Origin: Pleodorina starrii
Lineage: Eukaryota > Chlorophyta > Chlorophyceae > Chlamydomonadales > Volvocaceae
DNA: 64,000 bases
Direction of reading: 5' to 3'
NCBI GenBank assembly: GCA_030267565.1
Contig: BRXU01000042.1
Span: 372,001-436,000 of the forward strand
How positions within the stretch are numbered: the stretch's first letter is position 1; every line of letters begins with the position of its first letter. The notes under the pieces were generated by a model that was not told where the DNA came from, did not search any database, and saw only the letters and a program-made list of their open reading frames with translations. The position numbers were made by a program, and so were the translations under genes. Positions 58,401-64,000 of the stretch are shown here, piece after piece.

Positions 58401-60870
58401 AACTGGCGTCGACAAACGGCAGGAGGAAGTGACCAGGAATGGGTTGATCGGCGTGAATGGACCTCAATTTGGGTACTGCTTGGGCGGGCAGGCAGATGGC
58501 TCCCGAGGAACGAACCACCACGTCGTCAGCAGCCGCCACCTTTCCAAATCCTCGCCCCTGGTCCCTTCCACACCCCGCGGCGTAAGCGAAATGCATGGCT
58601 GGGCGATGCCCCAACCCCCCGCCAGCCAGCCAATCCCAAGCCACCGCCCGGCGTGTGGCTTTCCGTAGCGCCGCGACTCGGCAACGCACCGCCGCCGCCG
58701 GCCTCCCGCCTTCCTCACCTCGTTGGGCGGGTCCGCCGGGTAGGGCTCTCCAGTCTGTCGGTTGATGGGGAGCTCGGGGTCGCTGCGGAGCGGGGCGAGG
58801 CGGGCCGGGAGAGCAGAGGAGGGGGACATCGAAAAAAGGGGGAAACGGACCATCGGATGAGGGATTCCGGGGTAGCGGCTTGAAGGCAGGATCGCAGGGC
58901 GTCACCACCCAAGGGCCCAAGGGCTGCATGTTAGGTTGAAGATTCGGGACTGGAGCGGTCAGGACTGGGACAGATTGGGTCTCGAATTGACGGGGGCCCA
59001 AAGAACCGCGTTGGGGTTGCGTCGATCCCAACGGTGGACGACGCGGTCGCGTGCGCTCTGCCTTGCCGTTATGGCACCCAGGCAGGGGTTCGTATCTCTC
59101 GGGCCCCATCGGTCGCTTCCATCTGATCAGCGCTTCCCTTCGTTTCGCTTCGCTTTAAGGTAGGGCCGCAATCGATATGGTGTGCGGCCCGTCTGGCCAG
59201 CTGCGTGCTGTGCTGTGCTGGGCCTGAAGCGCTGCTCCCTCCCTCCCCGCTCATGACGAAACACTTCAGGACAACACCTGCCCAGCCCCGCACAGCCACC
59301 CAGCGCCCCCAACCCCCCGCTGCGGTGTCTTGTTTCCACCACCCTGCCGCCCAGCCAGCCAGGCAGCTCCTTCAAGGGCCGAGCGATGCGTCGAGGCCGC
59401 CCTCAGCAGCTGGAGCCCCGTTCGCCCCTCAGCAACCCACACCGCCAGTCGGCCTGCCCCTGCCCCCTGGCGCAGTCCCCTGGTGGCCTGTAGCACCGCA
59501 AGCTGTCCCACGCCGACGTCGGAGTGCTTTGATTTTGGCGTTGGGGCCGAGGGATTTTCGCACCCGACCCCGATACCGATAACGCATGCCGTCGGGTACT
59601 GCTGCTCCTGCCAACGTGCCGCATATTGCAGGGTACGTTCGTGTCGGCCAGAGCGCTGCGTCTCTCTTGCCCCTCCCGCCGGGACGGGACGCAAGCGGCT
59701 TCAGAGCAGCGCCCTCGTGAGCTGTCGCTGCCAGCCGCACGGGGCAGCAGGGTGTGCTTGCGGGGCTCCCGAAAAGCACCCAGCACCCAGCTTCAATGCA
59801 GCTCTCTGCACGTTCCAGTACGGCCCCAGGCGTCCGCCGGGCATCAACCGTCGCCGCCTCTGCCGCCGCTGGCAGCCGATGTGAGCGCGGGTCTGGCGCG
59901 AGCTGGTTGCGCTGGTGGCACGCGGGGAGGAGCTAGCCGGGGGCTTCCAGGGCTGTTCCCATTCCCGTTTGCGGAGGCCCCGGCATCAGCGACTCCACCC
60001 GCTGAGAGGGCGGGCAGCCGGCGGACACGGCAGCACGCGCGTGCAGGACACGCGCAGGGGGCCACACCAGCTGGCTCGTCCACGAGGCCCAAGCTGACGA
60101 TATGCCCGGGGGCGGGCCCCTTGGAGCCCCACACGGCGCCCTTGATAGCCCGCGGGGACTGCCCCTGGAGCGCTGCCGTAGCAGCCGGCCGCTGCTCTGT
60201 GCCGCTGAGCGGGTCCCTCCCTCCCAGGCCCCACGGATCCGCCCTGCCGCGGCAGGTCCCTTCCAGCCCCCCGTCTGCGTCCCCATTCCCCAGCAGGCAT
60301 CAGCCCTCGCCTCACGCACCCGAACAGGCTGACTGCTGCTGCCGTTTGGGTGGCATCCGGCACCACCTGTAGCGCGGATTTTCGTACGGGGTCGGGTGGG
60401 GGCTGGGTAAGGGGGTTGTTTTGCATCAAATGAGGCTGGGCTGCGTGAAAAAGGGAACCACGGCAATCCTTACCGGGACAGGCACCAGCGGTGATGACTC
60501 CTTTGCATCAAAGGTGGACTTTTTCACCAGAAGCGACGCCTCAAGCAGGTCGACTGCTTTCGATGGCTGGTCTTCAAGCACCTGAATCGCAAGTTTACAT
60601 CACAAGACCGCTGATCAGCAGGAGTTGAATCTTTGCTATGGTCCTCTTAGGCGCAGTGCAATGCAGGGCCTTGCAAAAGCGGGACGCGGTATTGTGCAGC
60701 AGGACATGCCCGGCCCGGTCAAGAGGTCCACAAGACCCCGATATTTACTCTGGAGTATCTCATACCTTGTTTACAAGTTTAACTAAGTGGTCATACATGG
60801 AAGTTCCGTCATTCGCAGAGTGAACCTGCAGGTAAGCCAGCGCCTGCACCACGGCGTCCGCGGCCGCCAT
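55421..60870 (-). CDS. RSP4: Radial spoke head protein 4
   Basis: Ten exons (60870-60766, 60581-60474, 60366-60320, 58782-58719, 58367-58299, 57853-57646, 57289-57126, 56775-56525, 56206-56107, 55750-55421) give 481 residues with consistent phases. The protein follows the Chlamydomonas RSP4 order: QALAYLQVHSANDGTSMYDH, LEDQPSKAVDLLEASLLVKK, DPELPINRQTGEPYPADPPN, LDCLGVGLGRE, KRIGEDPKLAVKSVRFFGKF, GANKFTYLVCSALGGPLTRL, KLLTGRLTSHVSTYPAFPGN, RPHLKSQGRCEV, WTCVYVGWGVKNAPFVPLPP and an acidic end. RSP4 forms the radial spoke head with RSP6 and is needed for wave-like flagellar motility. Exon 1 was extended to LVKLVNK because the donor AAG|GTATGA restores the family wording. Introns contain (GTCCC)6 at 57941-57970 and GGGTT-type repeats next to the exon 6 acceptor. 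Confidence 0.95.
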
Positions 60871-61404
60871 GCTGATAGCCCTATGTTAAAGCTATATTTA
60901 TAAGTCAGTAAAAGCTATCCCTTGAAAGGCATAGCACTCAGAGTTCTAACGTAAGAAGCAAGCCAAAATACGGGCGAAAGAAGCATGACATGTAATCATA
61001 CATACAATGATCACCGAGGGGTAGCAAAAACAATCGAGGAATCGTTTCGTGACACTTCGAGTTTACGGAATCGCTACGTACGGCAGCCAGGCTCAACGGA
61101 GGCTCGTTAACAACGATAAGAAGGCCATCATGTGCATCTGTCCTCAGTTGTCATCTGAACGCGGCACACAGCGCTTGTTGATTAACTGCCTACGGCGAGT
61201 CGGTGACCCGGCAGGCCCTCCCTAGACCCAACGTGTGGTCTGCGAATGCGTAGTAGACTACCACTCGGAACATTCACTATATAGCAATTATTATCTTAGG
61301 TATCATTTACAAATCTCAAACAACCCTGCCACATACACGATCGCCTATCCTTGCGTACAGGTTATCCGCAGCCTTTCGTTTCCATCAGTCCAGTTGCAGG
61401 AAAA
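60871..61404. promoter_or_regulatory. Divergent promoter, RSP4 and PGR5
   Basis: Only 534 bases separate the RSP4 start codon (60870, minus) and the PGR5 start codon (61405, plus). A TATA-like CTATATAG lies near 61276-61283, about 125 bases before the PGR5 ATG. No recognisable flagellar or light-response motif could be assigned by eye. Confidence 0.6.
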
Positions 61405-62153
61405 ATGCTGGCCACTAAGCGCACTGCTGTTCAGGTTCGCGCTTCTAGCACTGCTACAGTTTCTATGAGCCGGGCGGCTGCCCGGTCTATGGCTGTGTCG
61501 TCGCGCGTCGCTCTGTCGTCCTGGGACGACTCCCGGCAGATGGCGTCGTCGCTGGCGCAGTCTGCGCCCAAGCTGCAGCAGACTGCGAGTGAGTTCTGAT
61601 GCATCCGTAGGGTTCGGCGGGGCGGGTCGATTAGTGGACTTCCTGTCAGAGGTTCGTGAGTGGTTCCTAATCTGTTGGAGCCCTCGTGGCGTCCTTACGC
61701 GCAGACGCGCCTCGCCGGAAGCCTGTCACCATGATGGGCAACAAGGCCACGACGGGTCCCTTCGCGCCGCTGGTGGTTGTGGTGCGCGGCGTCGTGGGCG
61801 AGAAGGATTTCAACCAGCTCCGCGGCAAGGCCATTTCCCTCCACTCGCAAGGTGAGGACAGCACGCTTATATTTTATGTCCTTTTATGATTTGCTGACAT
61901 AAATGGCGATCTGAGCGGTGGCGACCTGTGAGCGACTGATTGCAAGTGAAGTGCGACTTCTCTGGTTCATTGCTTGTGGTCTTCAATTGTGCTGGGCGCA
62001 ATGCAGCATCTGTCCTAAACACGATGTCCCCTTTTTCCGCTCTCCGTAGTCATCAAGGACTTCTGCAAGCTCTGGGGCGTGGACAACAAGCAAGTGCAGG
62101 GCGTCATTCGCCTCGCCAAGAAGAACGGCGAGAAGCTGGGTTTCCTGGCGTAA
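61405..62153 (+). CDS. PGR5: PROTON GRADIENT REGULATION 5, chloroplastic
   Basis: Three exons (61405-61588, 61705-61851, 62050-62153) give 144 residues. The first exon and start of the second form a Ser/Ala/Arg-rich chloroplast transit peptide (MLATKRTAVQVRASSTATVS). The mature part carries the conserved PGR5 sequence: GNKATTGPFAPLVVVVRGVV, EKDFNQLRGKAISLHSQ joined across the last intron to VIKDFCKLWGVDNKQVQGVI, and the end KKNGEKLGFLA. PGR5 supports cyclic electron flow around photosystem I (with PGRL1) and builds the proton gradient for photoprotection. Several TGTAA signals (62648-62652, 62684-62688, 62723-62727) follow about 500 bases after the stop. It is divergent from RSP4; I see no functional link beyond proximity. 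Confidence 0.95.
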
Positions 62154-64000
62154 TGCAGCCGGGACTTTGCGCGTGCTATCCGGCCTGTGCGGCTTGTCTC
62201 TCGTGCAGACTGCTGCTGGCGTTTGGAGGCACTGATGCATGACGACGGCTTCCCCGGAAGCCACCGTCCTAGGGTTTGGTGACATGAAGTAGCCCCACGA
62301 TTAGCTTTGCATCGGCAGGACGGACGGAAAATCTTTGAAACTCATTGAGGAGCCAGATGTAGAATGAACTTGCGAGAGAGGTGTGGAGGGAGGTGTTTAC
62401 AGACGCATTGTCGGATGGAGAGGAGCGGGCAGGCGCGCTTTTGTGCGTTCGTGAGAGGGTTTGGTGAGCCTACCGCATGCACCCAACCCTTCCACCGGTC
62501 GTGCCAAGCAGGTAATTTTGTGACTTTGTGACTAATGACTTTCAACCTGACCATATACTAATATTGACTGTCTTGGTTTCATTATTTCGAGTGCCGTGTC
62601 AAGAGGGGATGACTCTGCGCAGCGGCGTCAGGGGCCTTACGTGGCTGTGTAAGACGACGATTTGACCCTTGACTGTGTATGTGTGTAAGTTAAGTCTGTG
62701 TGCTGTGATGCGCACCGTGAGTTGTAAGAATGTTGCGGCAGCGCGGAGCGGTTGACGGCGGGGTGCGTGTGTGATGCCATCTGGAAGATGGCATTGAGCC
62801 AGGTGGTGTGCCTGCTTTCAGTACAGGCTCGTAGATTGTTTAGCATTGGGCTAGAAGTCCTCGGCTCTTCGCAGGGGATGGTTGCCAGGTTGCAACGCTT
62901 AGCGGCAGTTTGCTGTAATTTTCAGCGCATTCTAAATTTCTAATTGTACCTGCTGGGGTGCTTAAGCGAACTGAGTGTTCATACTTCTTCCCTAGAGAGC
63001 GTAGGCCGAGTTCAGCTGGACAAGTATTGGGTCAGGATCCAGGCAGGATCCGCAAGTTGTGTAGGGTAAAGTTGTATCCCCAGCAAGCGCACGTGATAAC
63101 CCCCACCTAGTGCGGTTAACGAAGGGATTTTCGCCATAGCAATCAAAATACATCACAATGACGTTCCCAATCTGGCTGACCCATGGGACAGTATAAATGA
63201 CTCCGAGCCCAGGGTTGCACGATTTGCACGCTACATTGCCTCACACATTGACGATGCGATAGGATGTAGGCAAATAATTCGCGTCATGTGGCGTGGATCT
63301 TTCACATCCCGATGAAAACTGGCCGTCCCATGCACTGGCCTCGTATGCTCCATTCTTGGTGGTGATCACCGAAGCAGTGAATGAGAACGTTTCAATGGCG
63401 GACGTTTCAAGCAATTTGGTAGAGTTACACAGCACTTGCGTCATGTATAGACTGCGTGTGGTCCACGGGCTGCACCGCGAGACGCGGCAGACCTTAATGG
63501 GGCATCTGGGGGGCGGAGGCAATAGCCGCCGCGGTCTGCTGCGTCAGGCAGGCACGACAAGACGTCCATCCGTGTGCAGCAATCCCGGAAATGGTCTTGC
63601 TCGGCTCGATGTGGACATGGAACACACACAGGCACACACATAATTGAGGTCCATGAGCGCCTGGTCTTATCGTCAGGCTTACCACAGTCTCCAAAGTCGC
63701 TGGCGCTGAACGGTTTTGCATCAGTAAACTCTAATATCAGTACACCCGCACGGCAGTCGTGTCAACCCCTGGGTGAGCACCCGTCGGCAGTTCAGGGCGC
63801 ATGGCGTTGCGTGTAGGCTGTACGGATAAAGCGGACGGAACGGGGTCACCAGGCACCCGCAACGGTGTGTACAACGTTGCGGCGCGGTGTTTGGCAGTTA
63901 ATTCCTAGGTGGTTCGCACGCGCTGGAAGAATGCCCTTCCCTCATGAGTTCTCGCCTCTCTCCAGTCTGAAACCGAGCCTTCGCGCTAACCTGACTCTCC
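62154..64000. other. 3' UTR of PGR5 and unresolved sequence
   Basis: The first 600 bases are probably the PGR5 3' UTR, ending near the TGTAA cluster at 62648-62727. Beyond it no complete gene is visible, only the candidate minus-strand exon at 63241-63508 and a TATAAA at 63192-63197. Confidence 0.5.
63241..63508 (-). CDS. Candidate terminal exon, unknown protein
   Basis: On the minus strand a pyrimidine-rich acceptor (GCCTCCGCCCCCCAG) is followed by a frame open to TGA at 63241. It reads CPIKVCRVSRCSPWTTRSLY and later ASAWDGQFSSGC and NYLPTSYRIVNV. The composition is protein-like and unlike the neighbouring frames. I do not recognise the family, and upstream exons would lie toward or beyond the window end. 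Confidence 0.3.

Overview
The window is nuclear DNA of a green alga, most likely a volvocine chlorophyte (the Chlamydomonas/Volvox group). The evidence is a tandem pair of radial spoke head genes (RSP6, RSP4), a chloroplast PGR5 gene, a proline-rich/pherophorin-type extracellular matrix module, genes split by many GT-AG introns, TGTAA motifs (the volvocine polyadenylation signal) 3' of several genes, and simple repeats. The species cannot be named from the sequence.

Layout. 1-7.6 kb: repeats, with degenerate direct repeats, two GGGTGGCT-type minisatellites and no convincing gene. 7.6-13.1 kb: mobile and extracellular-matrix material, namely a broken CENP-B/pogo-type DNA-binding module, a possible small secreted protein, a (Ser-Pro)n plus pherophorin-like segment with a frame break, a 0.9 kb inverted-repeat element and an (AAT)n array. 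14.7-30.1 kb: two minus-strand 11-exon sulfotransferase-like genes in tandem, with the end of a third copy between them. 31.1-34.9 kb (plus): a caspase-like (peptidase C14) domain whose last exon is phase-compatible with an 11-repeat armadillo exon, giving a probable 843-residue fusion. 36.7-44.6 kb (minus): two diverged glycerophosphodiester phosphodiesterase (GDPD) genes. 48.5-52.2 kb (minus): RSP6. 53.3-53.5 kb (plus): a twin Cx9C protein like CMC4. 55.4-60.9 kb (minus): RSP4. 61.4-62.2 kb (plus): PGR5, divergent from RSP4. The last 1.8 kb holds only a candidate exon.

Exon structures were worked out by hand from reading frame, splice sites and comparison of paralogues. In both sulfotransferases, both radial spoke genes, GDPD-1, PGR5 and CMC4 the joined exons form a continuous frame with consistent splice phases. 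The local theme is tandem duplication: three gene families occur as side-by-side pairs. Flagellar (RSP4/6), chloroplast (PGR5), mitochondrial (CMC4) and extracellular matrix (pherophorin-like, sulfotransferase) functions lie close together but need not be co-regulated. The most unusual items are the caspase-armadillo fusion, the repeated palindrome GACCCNNGGGTC, and an over-represented octamer GTACGRCA.
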